DNA of 64,000 nt from Mycobacterium aquaticum (GTDB lineage: Bacteria; Actinomycetota; Actinomycetes; Mycobacteriales; Mycobacteriaceae): positions 62,001 through 126,000 of the forward strand of contig NZ_MVHF01000010.1 of the NCBI RefSeq assembly GCF_002086485.1. The letters run 5' to 3'. Position numbers and translations under genes: made by a program. Each line of letters starts with the position of its first letter. Position 1 is the stretch's first letter. Below are positions 9,273 through 18,633 of this stretch, in pieces. A model generated the notes under the pieces. It was not told the DNA's origin, did no database searches, and saw nothing but the letters and a program-made list of their open reading frames with translations.

Positions 9273-9287
9273 TCTAGTCAGACTAGA
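9273..9287. promoter_or_regulatory. perfect inverted repeat, probable TetR operator
   Basis: TCTAGTC-A-GACTAGA, arms 7 bp around a single central base. It lies in the short divergent intergenic region between the TetR gene and the methyltransferase, 20 bp from the latter's start, where binding would cover the promoter. Confidence 0.75.
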
Positions 9288-9307
9288 ACGAATGTGTGGA
9301 GGATGCG

Positions 9308-9919
9308 ATGAGCACGTTCTACCGACTGGCATACGCGACGGGCTTCACTCCGTGGGAGCGTGCTGGCGAAGCCGAGACCGGCAAGCTGGCCGAGTTGTTC
9401 GACCGAGAGGAGGCCGAGCACGGAGGGCCGGGCAAGGCACTCGATTTAGGCTGTGGCTCAGGAAGATACGCCGCCGAACTGGCAATCAGAGGCTGGGCGG
9501 TCACCGGCGTCGAACTCATCCCGCAGGCTATTACGCGGGCGCGGCGCCGCATCGAGGAGCTGGGCCTGTCAGTGCCGATCGTCAAGGCCGATGTCACGCG
9601 CCTCGGACCTGACCAGCTCGGCGCTGGATACGATTTCTTCCTTGATGTCGGGTGCTATCACGGCCTCGACCCCGCTCAGCGACTGCGCATGGCGCAGGGC
9701 GTCACGTCGTTGGCGGCATCTGGCGCCACCCTGTTGATGTTGGCCTTTTCGCTTGCCGCCTTACCGCGGCCCCTTCCTCGTGGCTCCAATCGGCGTGAGC
9801 TCGAAGATGTTTTCGCCGGTTGGGTGGTCACCGACATCGAGCCGGCGTCGACCCAGGGAATGCCGAAACCGCTACGCAAGGCAGCGCCCAATTGGTACCG
9901 GCTCCGGTATGCCTCTTAG
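9308..9919 (+). CDS. class I SAM-dependent methyltransferase
   Basis: 203 residues from ATG 9308, chosen because GGAGG (9298-9302) lies 5 nt upstream; the in-frame GTG at 9296 overlaps that site. Motif I is ALDLGCGSGRYAAELAIRG near residues 44-62, followed by the acidic residue of motif II (VTGVELI) and motif III-IV (KADVTRLG, YDFFLDVGCYHGL). It is close to small-molecule methyltransferases of the thiopurine/UbiE type. The substrate is unknown. Being divergent from and apparently controlled by the adjacent TetR suggests an inducible role, for example detoxification. Confidence 0.88.
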   Translation: MSTFYRLAYATGFTPWERAGEAETGKLAELFDREEAEHGGPGKALDLGCGSGRYAAELAIRGWAVTGVELIPQAITRARRRIEELGLSVPIVKADVTRLGPDQLGAGYDFFLDVGCYHGLDPAQRLRMAQGVTSLAASGATLLMLAFSLAALPRPLPRGSNRRELEDVFAGWVVTDIEPASTQGMPKPLRKAAPNWYRLRYAS

Positions 9920-10189
9920 TGGAGTGATGACGGATCCGCCAAATTGGTGATACCCGCGGTTGTCTCAAGATGCTGTACTCGGGGGCTGGGCACGCCAGGC
10001 GGATCGGTGCCCGGCTGCCGCCTTGATCGATATCCTGACTTGTCATCTGCGGCATTTCACCTCCGACTATGCCGACATGACCGGTCAGTAGCACTAGCCC
10101 TCCGCCGCGGGTGCACGGTCGTGGATGGCCGATGAGGCACAAACAGATCAAACCCGTTGCCACTAAGTCAATTTCAGCTGTTGATATGG

Positions 10190-10771
10190 CTATCGAGTGC
10201 GCAGTCCGGTGAGCAGCATCTCGACGTAGCGCCGGGCAGCCGGCGGGCCCGGGTGTGCTACGGCTGCATAGGCGATTCCGCACATCAGCGGGATCAGGTC
10301 GTCGTCGGTGAGGTCGGCACGGACGGCGCCGGCTTCGCGGGCACGGTCGAGTAACGCGCTGCCGACTGTGCGCAGCCGGGCTTTCAGTTCGGTGGTGTAC
10401 GGCAATTCGTCGGCGTGGGCCGCGTTGACGGGCGGGAGGGAGGCATCGGTGACCTGAGCCTCAACGACGTGACTTAGGAATTCACCAAAGGCGTGCCCCG
10501 GATCGGCAGCTATGAGTGCCTGCTCCCCGTATCCGATAAGTGCCTCCAGGCACGGCGCGGCAACGGCCTCCAGCAGAGCTGTGGTGGTCGGGAAGTGTCG
10601 ATACACAGTTGCCACTCCAACACCGGCCCGTCTGGCGACGTCGTTGAGCTGCAACGGCACGCCGTCATCGACCAGTTCGCGGGCGACACCAATGATGTGC
10701 TCCCGGTTGAATACGGCGTCTTTGCGCCGAGGCGGTTCGGCCACGACCGACAGTGTATATGGATGATTCAT
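10190..10771 (-). CDS. TetR/AcrR-family transcriptional regulator
   Basis: 193 residues from ATG at 10771 (MNHPYTLSVV); the open frame extends 27 codons upstream but that part is AT-rich, not family-like and overlaps the promoter region. The helix-turn-helix is at about residues 22-65 with LNDVARRAGVGVATVYRHFP, a very typical TetR recognition helix. The C-terminus resembles the AefR/SCO1402-like group. It is divergent from a DFR-like reductase and shares with it a 12-bp-spaced inverted repeat, suggesting joint control. Confidence 0.92.
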   Translation of the reverse strand: MNHPYTLSVVAEPPRRKDAVFNREHIIGVARELVDDGVPLQLNDVARRAGVGVATVYRHFPTTTALLEAVAAPCLEALIGYGEQALIAADPGHAFGEFLSHVVEAQVTDASLPPVNAAHADELPYTTELKARLRTVGSALLDRAREAGAVRADLTDDDLIPLMCGIAYAAVAHPGPPAARRYVEMLLTGLRTR

Positions 10772-10797
10772 CCGTTTCGGGTTACATTTAAACGGAT
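10770..10797. promoter_or_regulatory. inverted repeat ATCCGTTT-N12-AAACGGAT, probable TetR operator
   Basis: Perfect 8-bp arms at 10770-10777 and 10790-10797 in a notably AT-rich 50-bp stretch between the divergent TetR and reductase genes. One arm overlaps the TetR start codon, so binding would block both directions. Confidence 0.7.
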
Positions 10798-10822
10798 AAT
10801 TAATCTGATTTAGGAGGGCGTC

Positions 10823-11857
10823 ATGGTTGCCGACGAAGCTGAGGGCGCACATCGCACGGTGCTCGTGACCGGAGGATCCGGTTACCTGGCCAGTTGGACG
10901 ATTGTTGAGTTACTGCGGCGGGCTTACCGGGTCCGCGCCACCATCCGGCGCTCTACACGTGAGGCCGAGGTACGCGAGATGGTGGCGGGCCAAACAGGCT
11001 CGACGGACCGATTGACGTTCTTCGAAGCCGACCCGGTGGCTGACCGCGGCTGGGCCGAGGCCGCCGAGGGCGCCGATTACGTCCTGCACCTGGCATCTCC
11101 AATGCCGATCGGGGAATACCGCGGCACCGACCTCATCGGACCGGCCTTGTCGGGCACCCGCCGGGTGCTGGTAGCCGCGCACGCAGCCGGCGTACAACGC
11201 GTCGTCGTCACCTCATCTGTCGAAGCGGCGCTGCCTGAAACACCGGGGGCTGTGGCCACCGAGTCACTGTGGACAATCGCTTCGGATTCTCCTGAGTACG
11301 AGTACCGGCGGGCCAAAACATTGGCCGAACAAGAGGTCTGGGAATTTGTGCGGGCGCACGGCACCGCAATGGAAGCCACCACTGTATTGCCGGCTTTCAT
11401 GCAGGGGCCGGTGTTGGGCAGCGATTACTCCGGGTCGGTGAGTGTTATCGCGACGCTGTTGAGCGGTAAGCTGCCTGCGATCCCGCGGGTCGGGTGGGAT
11501 GTTGTCGACGTTCGCGACATCGCCGATCTGCATATCCGCGCGATGACCTCGCCCAGCGCCGCGTTCGAGCGGTTCATCGGATCCGGAGAGTTCTTGTGGC
11601 TCAAGGACTTCGCCGCGATCCTTCGTGACAGCCTCGGGGCGAAGGGGGCGCGGGTGCCGCAGCGGGGTCTACCGGATTTCGTTGTCCGGTTCGGCGCCAG
11701 GTTCAACGGTGATCTCAAGGAGATCGCCCCTCGACTGGGCGTGGAGCAGTCAGCGACGTCGGAAAAGGCCGAGCGGCTGCTCGGTTGGAAAGCCCGCTCG
11801 GCGGCCACGGCAGTACGGGATGCGGCGGTGTCGCTGCTTGAGCGCAGTCTCGTGTGA
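10823..11857 (+). CDS. NAD(P)-dependent epimerase/dihydroflavonol-4-reductase-like protein
   Basis: 344 residues, ATG 10823 with GGAGGG about 6 nt upstream. Extended SDR: nucleotide-binding VLVTGGSGYLASW at about 13-25, ATIRRS suggesting NADP preference, HLASP near 91, VVTSSVEA near 132 and the catalytic YEYRRAK (Tyr-X3-Lys) near 158-164. These match the DFR/cinnamoyl-CoA-reductase branch that reduces ketones or aldehydes. It is divergent from a TetR regulator with a shared inverted repeat, so it is probably induced by its substrate or a related toxicant. A second DFR-like gene occurs at 39.1-40.2 kb. Confidence 0.9.
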   Translation: MVADEAEGAHRTVLVTGGSGYLASWTIVELLRRAYRVRATIRRSTREAEVREMVAGQTGSTDRLTFFEADPVADRGWAEAAEGADYVLHLASPMPIGEYRGTDLIGPALSGTRRVLVAAHAAGVQRVVVTSSVEAALPETPGAVATESLWTIASDSPEYEYRRAKTLAEQEVWEFVRAHGTAMEATTVLPAFMQGPVLGSDYSGSVSVIATLLSGKLPAIPRVGWDVVDVRDIADLHIRAMTSPSAAFERFIGSGEFLWLKDFAAILRDSLGAKGARVPQRGLPDFVVRFGARFNGDLKEIAPRLGVEQSATSEKAERLLGWKARSAATAVRDAAVSLLERSLV

Positions 11858-12002
11858 CGCCTCGACCGTCACGGCACCGACTGAGTACGGCTCTCCTGCG
11901 CCCATATTGGCGGCAGTTCCCGGCCAGCTTTGGCAGTGGCGGTGGTTCAGTGGGGCCACACCGGCGAGCAGGCACGTAAGCCGACCATGCGCCGCGGTAG
12001 CG

Positions 12003-13484
12003 TCAGGCTTCCAGTCGCGACTCCTCGAGATCGAGGTCCAGGAGTATGCGGTTGAGCACCTGGTTCGACACCCGACCGTCGCGGCGCATCGCGATCAGCG
12101 CGTCCCGCTCGGCCTGCAGGATGAGTCGCACGCTGTCCTGATAGGCCTGCGACCGGTCCTCATATCCGGCGTCCTCGATCTTGCCGAGCCGGGCGGCGAA
12201 CCGATGAGTGCGGTAGTCGTACATGCTCCGCATCCGTTGGGCGGTATCGGTGCGAAGGAGGTCCTGCGCCGACAGTGCGTCGATCTGGGCCAACGCTGCC
12301 TTCGCGGTCACCAGCCGGGCCCTGAACTCCTCGTCGGTATCCGGATCGCTGTCTGCCGCGACGAGCCGCCGCACGAGTGTCGGCAACGTCAACCCCTGCA
12401 CGACGAGGGTGAAGAAGATGACGGCGAACGTGAGGAACACGATGCGCTCATCTGCTGCGGCGGGCGCCGCGACCATCGGTCGACGAGAACGGTCATCGAG
12501 GGCACGCCGAAGAACCACGCCAGCCGGATGAACACCACGGCGGCAGTCACGGTCAAGGCGTACGCAGCCAACGCGCCAGGCGAGTATTCGCCGAGGCCCC
12601 CGATGATCGCGCGTAGCTGAAGTCCCGTCAGCACGAACAACGTTGCGTTGATGAGGAAATCGACGATGTCCCACACGAAGTAGCCCTGCAGGCGCGGCCG
12701 GGCGTCGAGCACCTCGGGACTGCGGACCGCCATGACGATACCCGCCGCCACCGTGGCCAGCACCGCCGAGGCGCCGACAGCTTGCGCCGGTAGGAATGCC
12801 GCGTTCCCGGTGAGCAGCGAGATCGTGACACTGATCTGTGGGTCGCTGATATGGCGGCGCACCCATGCAGACATGAATCCGACCGCGAGGCCGATGGCCA
12901 CGCCGGTGATCACGCCGAAGACGAATCGCAGGCCGGCCTTCCACGAGCGAGAACGCACCGGCGACGGTGGCCGCGACCGCGACGCGATAGGCGACCAGTG
13001 CGGTGGCATCGTTGAACAGCCCCTCGCCCTCGATGCTGCTGACCAGCCGTCGCGGTGCATCAAGACGCTGCATGATCGTCGCTGCGGCGACTGGGTCGGT
13101 GGGAGACACGATGGCGCCCAACACGAACGCCGTCGACCAAGCCATTCCGGGAATCAGCGCGTGCGCGGCCCACGCGACGCCGGCCATCGTGACGAGGACC
13201 AGCACCACGGCGCTCAATGTCAGATCACGAAAGTTGGACCGGAAGTCGCCGAAGTTGGCGTAGATCGACGACTTGTACAGCAGCGGCGGCAGGAACAGCG
13301 CGAGGACGAGGTCGGGTTCGAGCTGGATCTGCGGCAGCCCGGGGATGAATCCGAAGGCCGCGCCGCCGATCACCAGCATGATGGGATACGGCACCGAGAG
13401 CCGGCATGCCAGCGCCCCCAATGCCGCGACGGCCAGCAGCAGTCCGGTGACCAGCACCTCAACATGGTTCACGTCATGCAGCAT
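12003..13484 (-). pseudogene. CPA1-type Na+/H+ antiporter with two compensating frameshifts
   Basis: The N-terminal part (from ATG 13484, MLHDVNHVEVLV) carries CPA1 signatures VSPTDPVAAATIMQRL and EGEGLFNDATALVAYR. At about 12938-12943 the frame breaks: the membrane region continues in another frame (AGLRFVFGVITGVAIGLAVG through FVLTGLQLRAIIGG and VFIRLAWFFGVPSM), then near 12440-12490 it returns to the first frame (VFLTFAVIFFTLVVQG and a C-terminal cytosolic tail ending ESRLEA). A corrected protein would be about 490 residues, normal for the family. Either the gene is inactivated or two base errors exist. An ATG 15 codons further upstream is possible. Confidence 0.85.
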
Positions 13485-13609
13485 CGTGCACGCGAGGAAC
13501 CGGCCACCCTCAGAAGCCCTAAATATCACGCACCATGCGATGGACCCTCACCCGCCGGTGATGTCAATCTCGGCTCAGACGGTAGAGGACTCCATGAAGG
13601 AGACGACGA

Positions 13610-14137
13610 ATGATCTCTCCCTACGACGCATTGCCGCAGCTGCCCGGATTCACGCTGACCTCGGAATCCATCATTGACGGAGAGACTCTGCCCAACGAAC
13701 AGGTTGGCGGCATCTTGGGCGCAGGCGGGCAGGACATCTCGCCACAACTGAGTTGGTCCGGCATTCCCGACGTCACACGGGGCTTCACCGTCAGCGTCTT
13801 CGACCCAGACGCTCCGACCGCGTCTGGATTCTGGCACTGGGCGGTAGCGAACATTCCCGCCACCGTCACCGACCTCCCCGCCGGCGCCGGCGATGGCAGT
13901 AAAGGGAGCCTGCCGGCCACAGCCATCACCCTGCGGAACGACGCGGGGTATGCGCGCTACGTCGGCGCAGCCCCACCTCCGGGTCACGGCCCGCACCGGT
14001 ACTACGTCGCAGTCCACGCGTTCGGCAACGAGATGCCGGACATATCACCAGATTCCACGCCGGCCTATCTCGGATTTCAGCTCTACGGGTCCGCCATCGC
14101 GGGGGCGGTGATTCACGGAATCTTCGAGCGGAACTAG
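13610..14137 (+). CDS. YbhB/YbcL family Raf-kinase-inhibitor-like (PEBP) protein
   Basis: 175 residues, ATG 13610 with AAGGAG upstream. PEBP signatures are present: [11 protein letters not shown] near 43-53, FDPDAPT near 64-70, [10 protein letters not shown], and [11 protein letters not shown] near 127-137. Bacterial members are cytosolic or periplasmic small-ligand-binding proteins of uncertain function. It begins a same-strand run with an alcohol dehydrogenase 66 bp downstream. Confidence 0.92.
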   Translation: MISPYDALPQLPGFTLTSESIIDGETLPNEQVGGILGAGGQDISPQLSWSGIPDVTRGFTVSVFDPDAPTASGFWHWAVANIPATVTDLPAGAGDGSKGSLPATAITLRNDAGYARYVGAAPPPGHGPHRYYVAVHAFGNEMPDISPDSTPAYLGFQLYGSAIAGAVIHGIFERN

Positions 14138-14203
14138 CGGAATTAGCGGTTCACAACACGATCACTGTCCCACCCACCACGACAACACCCCGAGGAGCCA
14201 GTC

Positions 14204-15274
14204 ATGAAGATGCGCGCCGCGCGCATGCACGGATATAACCAACCGCTGGAAATCGAAGACGTGCCGGTACCTGACGTCGGCCGCTCCCAGGTCCTCCTCA
14301 AGGTCGCCGCCACAGGCATGTGCCGAAGTGATTACCAACTGTTGGACGGCTACTTCCAGGCCGGTCTGCCGATCCCATTCCCGTTCATTCCGGGCCACGA
14401 AGTGGCAGGAAGAATCGCCGACATCGGACCCGACGTGCCCAAAGCCACGGCCATCGCACAGGGCGATCTCGTGGTCGTCGATCCGAACTGGGGCGACGGC
14501 ACGTGCCGGCAATGTCACGAGGGCAATGAACAACTCTGCAGCAATGGACAACTCGTCGGCTTCGGCCCCAACGGCGGCTTCGCCGAATACATGCTTGTCC
14601 CCTACGATCACGTGATCAACGTCAGCGGTCAACCCAATCAGCGGCCCGAGTATCTGGCGCCGCTGACCGATGCCGGCGTCACGCCGTACCGCGGGATGAA
14701 GAAGTTGCGGGATGCCGGGAAACTGGGTGCGGGACGAACGGTCGTCATCAACGGAATCGGTGGCCTCGGCGGGTACGCGGTTCAGTACGCCCAGCTCCTC
14801 GGCGCCGGTGCCACTGTCGTTGCGTTCGCCCGTAGCGACGAAAAGCTCCGTCTTGCAGAAGAATACGGTGCTCACCACACTGTCAACGTTCGCGACAAAC
14901 CCGTCGCCGATGTGCAAAACGAACTCGCGGACAAGACGGGCCGGCCGACGGTGGATGCGGTTCTCGACTGCGCCGGGTCCGAGGACTCGCTCGGGCTGGC
15001 GGCCGCGATTCTCGCGACCGAAGGCGCGCTGTCGCAGGTGGGCCTGATGGGACAGAAGGTCGAACTTCCGGTGTTCCCATTCGTCAGCGGCGAAAAGTCT
15101 TACTTCGGTTCGTTCTGGGCGAACCACAACGATCTCCAGGAAGTGCTGGCGCTGGCGAGCGACGGTCTCATCAAGCACCACATCACGACCGTGAAGCTCG
15201 ACGACATCAACGACGCTCTACAGGCGTTGGGTCGCGGCGACGTCGTGGGCCGCTCGGTCGTGTTGTTCGACTGA
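14204..15274 (+). CDS. zinc-dependent alcohol dehydrogenase, MDR superfamily
   Basis: 356 residues, ATG 14204 after GAGGAG. Catalytic zinc ligands C40 (TGMCRSD) and the GHE at 64-66 are in place. The structural-zinc loop reads DGTCRQC then C112: three cysteines (101, 104, 112) with Asp98 where the first Cys usually is, so this zinc site may be altered or absent. The Rossmann motif VVINGIGGLGGYAVQYA lies near 178-195. It would oxidise alcohols or reduce aldehydes with NAD(P). The following DJ-1/PfpI and ABM-domain genes on the same strand suggest a reactive-carbonyl or stress unit, by inference. Confidence 0.92.
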   Translation: MKMRAARMHGYNQPLEIEDVPVPDVGRSQVLLKVAATGMCRSDYQLLDGYFQAGLPIPFPFIPGHEVAGRIADIGPDVPKATAIAQGDLVVVDPNWGDGTCRQCHEGNEQLCSNGQLVGFGPNGGFAEYMLVPYDHVINVSGQPNQRPEYLAPLTDAGVTPYRGMKKLRDAGKLGAGRTVVINGIGGLGGYAVQYAQLLGAGATVVAFARSDEKLRLAEEYGAHHTVNVRDKPVADVQNELADKTGRPTVDAVLDCAGSEDSLGLAAAILATEGALSQVGLMGQKVELPVFPFVSGEKSYFGSFWANHNDLQEVLALASDGLIKHHITTVKLDDINDALQALGRGDVVGRSVVLFD

Positions 15275-15325
15275 CCACCAAGTGGCACAGAAGTTCTCAA
15301 GTCAGTCCGACAGATTGGAAATCCC

Positions 15326-16012
15326 GTGAGCGTCCCATATGTCCTCTTCGTCATCACGAATGCCGCCGTGATCGGCCCGCACAATCGGCCCACTGGCTTC
15401 TTCTTCCCCGAGGTATCGCATCCGTTCGACGCACTCGATGATGCTGGAATCGCCGTCGAATTCGCCACGCCCCTGGGTGGAAAGCCGCCAGAAGATGGTT
15501 TCGACGCCGACGATCCCGCGCAAGTCGCCTTCCGTGGTAGCAAGGCGTACCGCCGCCTCGCCCGCACCCGCAAGCTCTCCGAGGTCGATGTGTTGGATTA
15601 CGACGCTGTCTTCTTTCCCGGCGGGCTGGGCCCGATGGTGGACATCACCGGGAACCCCGAAGTGCAGTCGGTGGTCATCAACGCGTGGAACGCGGGCATG
15701 ATCGTCGGCGCCGTATGCCACGGTCCCTCAGCGTTCCTCGGTGTCACACTCGACGACGGGGCGCCGCTGGTGCGTGGCCGCAAACTCACGTCGTTCTCCG
15801 CCGCCGAAGAGGAGGGTTACGCCGCTGACGACGTCCCGTTCGATCTCGAAAAGGCACTGCGCGAGGAGGGTGCCCTCTACGAGGCCACCGACCCGTGGCA
15901 GCCGAAAGTCGTCGTGGACGGCCGCCTGATCACCGGCCAGAATCCGCAGTCGGGGACGGTCGTCGGTGAGGCCCTGGCCGACGCCATTCGTCACGGAGTG
16001 GCAGAGCGATGA
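15326..16012 (+). CDS. DJ-1/PfpI family protein (type 1 glutamine amidotransferase-like, Hsp31 branch)
   Basis: 228 residues, GTG start at 15326. The nucleophile elbow is GAVCHGPSAF with Cys131 and adjacent His132; FFPGGLGPMVD near 96-105 and a conserved Glu near 29 (FFPEVSHP) complete the Hsp31/glyoxalase-III-like set. Such enzymes convert methylglyoxal to lactate or act as chaperones/deglycases. It overlaps the next gene by 4 bp (ATGA), showing translational coupling to the ABM-domain protein, and lies 51 bp after the alcohol dehydrogenase. Confidence 0.9.
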   Translation: MSVPYVLFVITNAAVIGPHNRPTGFFFPEVSHPFDALDDAGIAVEFATPLGGKPPEDGFDADDPAQVAFRGSKAYRRLARTRKLSEVDVLDYDAVFFPGGLGPMVDITGNPEVQSVVINAWNAGMIVGAVCHGPSAFLGVTLDDGAPLVRGRKLTSFSAAEEEGYAADDVPFDLEKALREEGALYEATDPWQPKVVVDGRLITGQNPQSGTVVGEALADAIRHGVAER

Positions 16013-16314
16013 CGAAACCCGTTGTGGTGGTTGCACGTTGGGAAACGTCCCCCGAGGCACTTGCGACGGTGCTGGCGCTCGTGGCAGAGGTGTCACCGCT
16101 GTCGTTGGCCGAGCCGGGCTGCCTTGGCTACGAAGCCCTGCAGAGCCGAGATCAGCCGACCACTATCGTGTTGATCGAGCGATACGCCGATCAAGCCGCA
16201 CTCGAGGCACACCTGAACTCGCCCCACTATCAGGAACTGGTCGCAGGAAGAGTCCGACCACTCCTGACCAGCCGGCAGGTCGACATCACGACTGGCCTCG
16301 CGCCAGCGCTGTAG
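16009..16314 (+). CDS. antibiotic biosynthesis monooxygenase (ABM) domain protein
   Basis: 101 residues, ATG overlapping the upstream stop by 4 bp. A single ferredoxin-like ABM domain: VVVARWETSPEALATVLALV, then EPGCLGYEALQSRDQPTTIV and ERYADQAALEAHLNSPHYQE. Members (YgiN, HmoB-like) are cofactor-free oxygenases or quinol monooxygenases. Coupling with the DJ-1-like protein suggests joint function in carbonyl/quinone stress. Likely the last gene of the unit. Confidence 0.9.
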   Translation: MTKPVVVVARWETSPEALATVLALVAEVSPLSLAEPGCLGYEALQSRDQPTTIVLIERYADQAALEAHLNSPHYQELVAGRVRPLLTSRQVDITTGLAPAL

Positions 16315-16802
16315 ACGAGCTCGAACGTGCTGAGTACGTCCGCTGTGCGATGGGTATGGCTACTTCTCGTTAGAGTGGCAGTGGATCGAGAACAGCCCCG
16401 GGCCAAGCGCGCGGGTTGATCGCTCCACTCGGTCATTTGAACGTGTGTACCGGCCACACGACAGCGTCGTGCGTCGACCTCGAACTATTTCTCAAACGCC
16501 CCGCCAAAACGCTGCGATGGGCGCTCGAGCACTACCCGCATGTCCACGACTTGATCAGCTCCGCAAGACACTCGGCGACGACGCCGCAGAACCGTACACC
16601 GCCGAAACCGGCTGCTGTGCCGGATCGCCCGCGGGTAAACGTCTGTCCCAGCACACAAGAGGCCACCGAGCATTGATCCCGAGCGTGCTTTCGGGCGGGC
16701 CGAACTTCGCCGATTCGGAAGCGAGATCATGTCCCCCAAGCGTGAAATCGCACTGGACCACGTACCGCGATGCTGGTTAGCCGATGTCGGTAGCATGAAG
16801 CG
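16315..16802. other. intergenic, 488 bp, no gene recognised
   Basis: Short frames exist on both strands but none has family-like content. The distal end holds a TAGCAT -10 box (16791-16796) placed 6 nt before GTG 16803, a leaderless promoter for the next gene. Confidence 0.55.
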
Positions 16803-17309
16803 GTGTCGTTGCGCCTTACCGATGACACTCTCGTGCGTCTGGCGCCAGGTATGTACGACTGGTGCATGCTGCTCGAGTTTGCCTTCGATGGTCAGCCGTC
16901 GGATTCTCATTTGATCGAGGCGGTGCTGGAGCATCCCCGATGGCGGGACGACTGCATGAGCCCATGGACCGGACCGTGTGAAGTGCACGGCCCGTACCGA
17001 CTGGAAACCGTGACTGTTGAAGGATTTCGGCGGTGTACCGCCGCTGAGGCCTGGGAGGTCCTCATCAATTGGCCAGCCACGGATCTCAATCCGTGGGTCA
17101 GGGAGTCACTGCTGTTGTCACGGGAGATTGTCGGGGCATGGGTCGGGCCGCTGGTTGCAAGCGCGGACGAAATCTATCAGCTCGCGGTTCCCCGCGAGGG
17201 TAACGAGCATGGGGCCGGATGGGTAGTCGGGGCGCGCGGGTTTCATGAGTTCATCGCGATCGACCGTCAGCACGGCAGACTTACGGTTATCATCGCGACC
17301 GATGACTGA
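16803..17309 (+). CDS. hypothetical protein, 168 aa
   Basis: Not recognised. The GTG start at 16803 is supported by a TANNNT box (TAGCAT, 16791-16796) that would place the transcript start at the codon. The protein is soluble, rich in Trp and acidic residues, with WCMLLEFAFDGQPSDSHL near 20-37 and a C-terminal HEFIAIDRQHGRLTVIIATD resembling the end of a small alpha/beta domain. It stands alone, followed by degraded sequence. Confidence 0.6.
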   Translation: MSLRLTDDTLVRLAPGMYDWCMLLEFAFDGQPSDSHLIEAVLEHPRWRDDCMSPWTGPCEVHGPYRLETVTVEGFRRCTAAEAWEVLINWPATDLNPWVRESLLLSREIVGAWVGPLVASADEIYQLAVPREGNEHGAGWVVGARGFHEFIAIDRQHGRLTVIIATDD

Positions 17310-17471
17310 TGCGGATCGCTGTGACGCGGCGCGGATTGGCCACCGTTGTGCCTCGCATTGCGTTTGAACGGAAACCATGTGACCAAATCCGGTACATCAC
17401 AGAGACTTCGGTGAGACGTTCTGCTAATGGTACTGTCGGCCAACACCAATGATGTTCGGGTGGGCGCCAAG

Positions 17472-17765
17472 CTACTGAGTGCGGCCATGTCTCGCTGCCC
17501 GCGCGGATTGAAACGCGCCACGTACAGAAGCTGCAGCCACTCGGTCTATGAGTGCCGCGGGCGGTGCCCACGCACGTCGTCCGCGTCGGAATGCCGCGTA
17601 CGTCGTCATCGTGACCGGATACTGTGGAAGCGCAACGACTCGTGTTCCGGCGGTGCACGGCCAGTTCATTGGCAGCAGGCCGATGCCGTGCCCGGCGCTG
17701 ACGAGTTCATCGACCAGGCTGGGGTCTTCGATCCGATGTGTGACATGCGGTTGGAACCGCGTCAC
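17472..17765 (-). pseudogene. fragment of a LysR-type regulator (C-terminal part)
   Basis: About 80 residues match the end of a LysR substrate-binding domain: HRIEDPSLVDELVSAGHGIG followed by LLP, GTRVVALPQYPVTMTTYAAF and a terminal helix. No helix-turn-helix portion is present on either side; upstream sequence runs directly toward the end of an SDR gene. It is a truncated remnant, so its former target genes may have been the neighbouring oxidoreductases, but that is guesswork. Confidence 0.6.
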
Positions 17766-17804
17766 CTACCGCTGAGGAGGAGCTGGGTGCCTGGATTTAG
17801 AGGG

Positions 17805-18557
17805 TCAGCTGGTTAGGTAGTCGCTGCCTCCCACGTAGATGGTGTCGTCCTCGACGGTGGTATTGACTGCTGCGACTATCGCCGAGGCGAACTGCTCCAC
17901 CGTGGGTAGTGCTCCGTGGGCTCGGCGTGACTCCACCGCGGTCGGATCGCGGCGCTGCAGGAGCTGAACGATGATGGTGCCATCGATCATGTCGCCGGAG
18001 ACCACGGTGAAATTGATGTGGGCGCCGTCGAATTCGGCAGACATGGCTCTGAGAGCGTCTTCGCCGGCCCGTTTACTCTCGGCGATGGGCACATAATCGG
18101 CGGGGACTGGTTGGGCTCCGTGAAAGTGTGCTTGATGGCTGGTGACGAACACGATCCGGCTGCCGGCAGGCATTACGGTCATTGCCGAACGGGTCAGTCG
18201 AACGGGCGCATCACGATTGATGCGCATCGGGTAGTCGGCGGCGGCGCCGAGTTCGAGGCCGCCGGACGCGTTCAGAACCAGGGCGTCGAGGCGTCCGAAG
18301 GACCGTTCGACGAGGTCGATGAGATGGGCGCAGTCAACCGGGTTGGATATGTCTGCAGCGGCAATCGATGCTGATCCTCCGGCAGCGATGATCTCATTGG
18401 CGATTGCCTCAGCGCGCCTGTGCTTTTCTCGGTAGTTGATGATCACGTGTACATCGGGGCCGGTGAGTTGTCGGGCGACCTCTGCCCCGATACCGCGCGA
18501 GGCTCCAGTCACCAGGATGATTCGGCGAGCTACTTGGCCCTGTGGGTCGAAGGTCAT
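17805..18557 (-). CDS. SDR family oxidoreductase
   Basis: 250 residues from ATG 18557 with a GGAG ribosome site 8 nt upstream; the open frame runs far beyond this but there it only shadows the ACP gene in another frame. Cofactor motif RIILVTGASRGIGAEVARQL near residues 10-29, NASGG near 90 (usual NAG changed to NAS), VTSHQAHFHG with the catalytic Ser. Where Tyr-X3-Lys is expected it reads YVPIAESKRAGE, so Tyr to Lys spacing is 7 not 3: catalytic geometry is unusual. It sits 76 bp after the ACP gene, probably cotranscribed. Confidence 0.85.
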   Translation of the reverse strand: MTFDPQGQVARRIILVTGASRGIGAEVARQLTGPDVHVIINYREKHRRAEAIANEIIAAGGSASIAAADISNPVDCAHLIDLVERSFGRLDALVLNASGGLELGAAADYPMRINRDAPVRLTRSAMTVMPAGSRIVFVTSHQAHFHGAQPVPADYVPIAESKRAGEDALRAMSAEFDGAHINFTVVSGDMIDGTIIVQLLQRRDPTAVESRRAHGALPTVEQFASAIVAAVNTTVEDDTIYVGGSDYLTS

Positions 18558-18633
18558 AGCAATACTCCGCTCATGAGCGCGTCGGTCAGCCATTGGTGAT
18601 GACAGCTGACGTCGTCGAGGTGATCGATTTTTC

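Noticed and set aside
16420..16676. 86-codon plus-strand frame in the 16.3-16.8 kb gap
   Set aside because: No ribosome site, no family-like segments, poor codon pattern.
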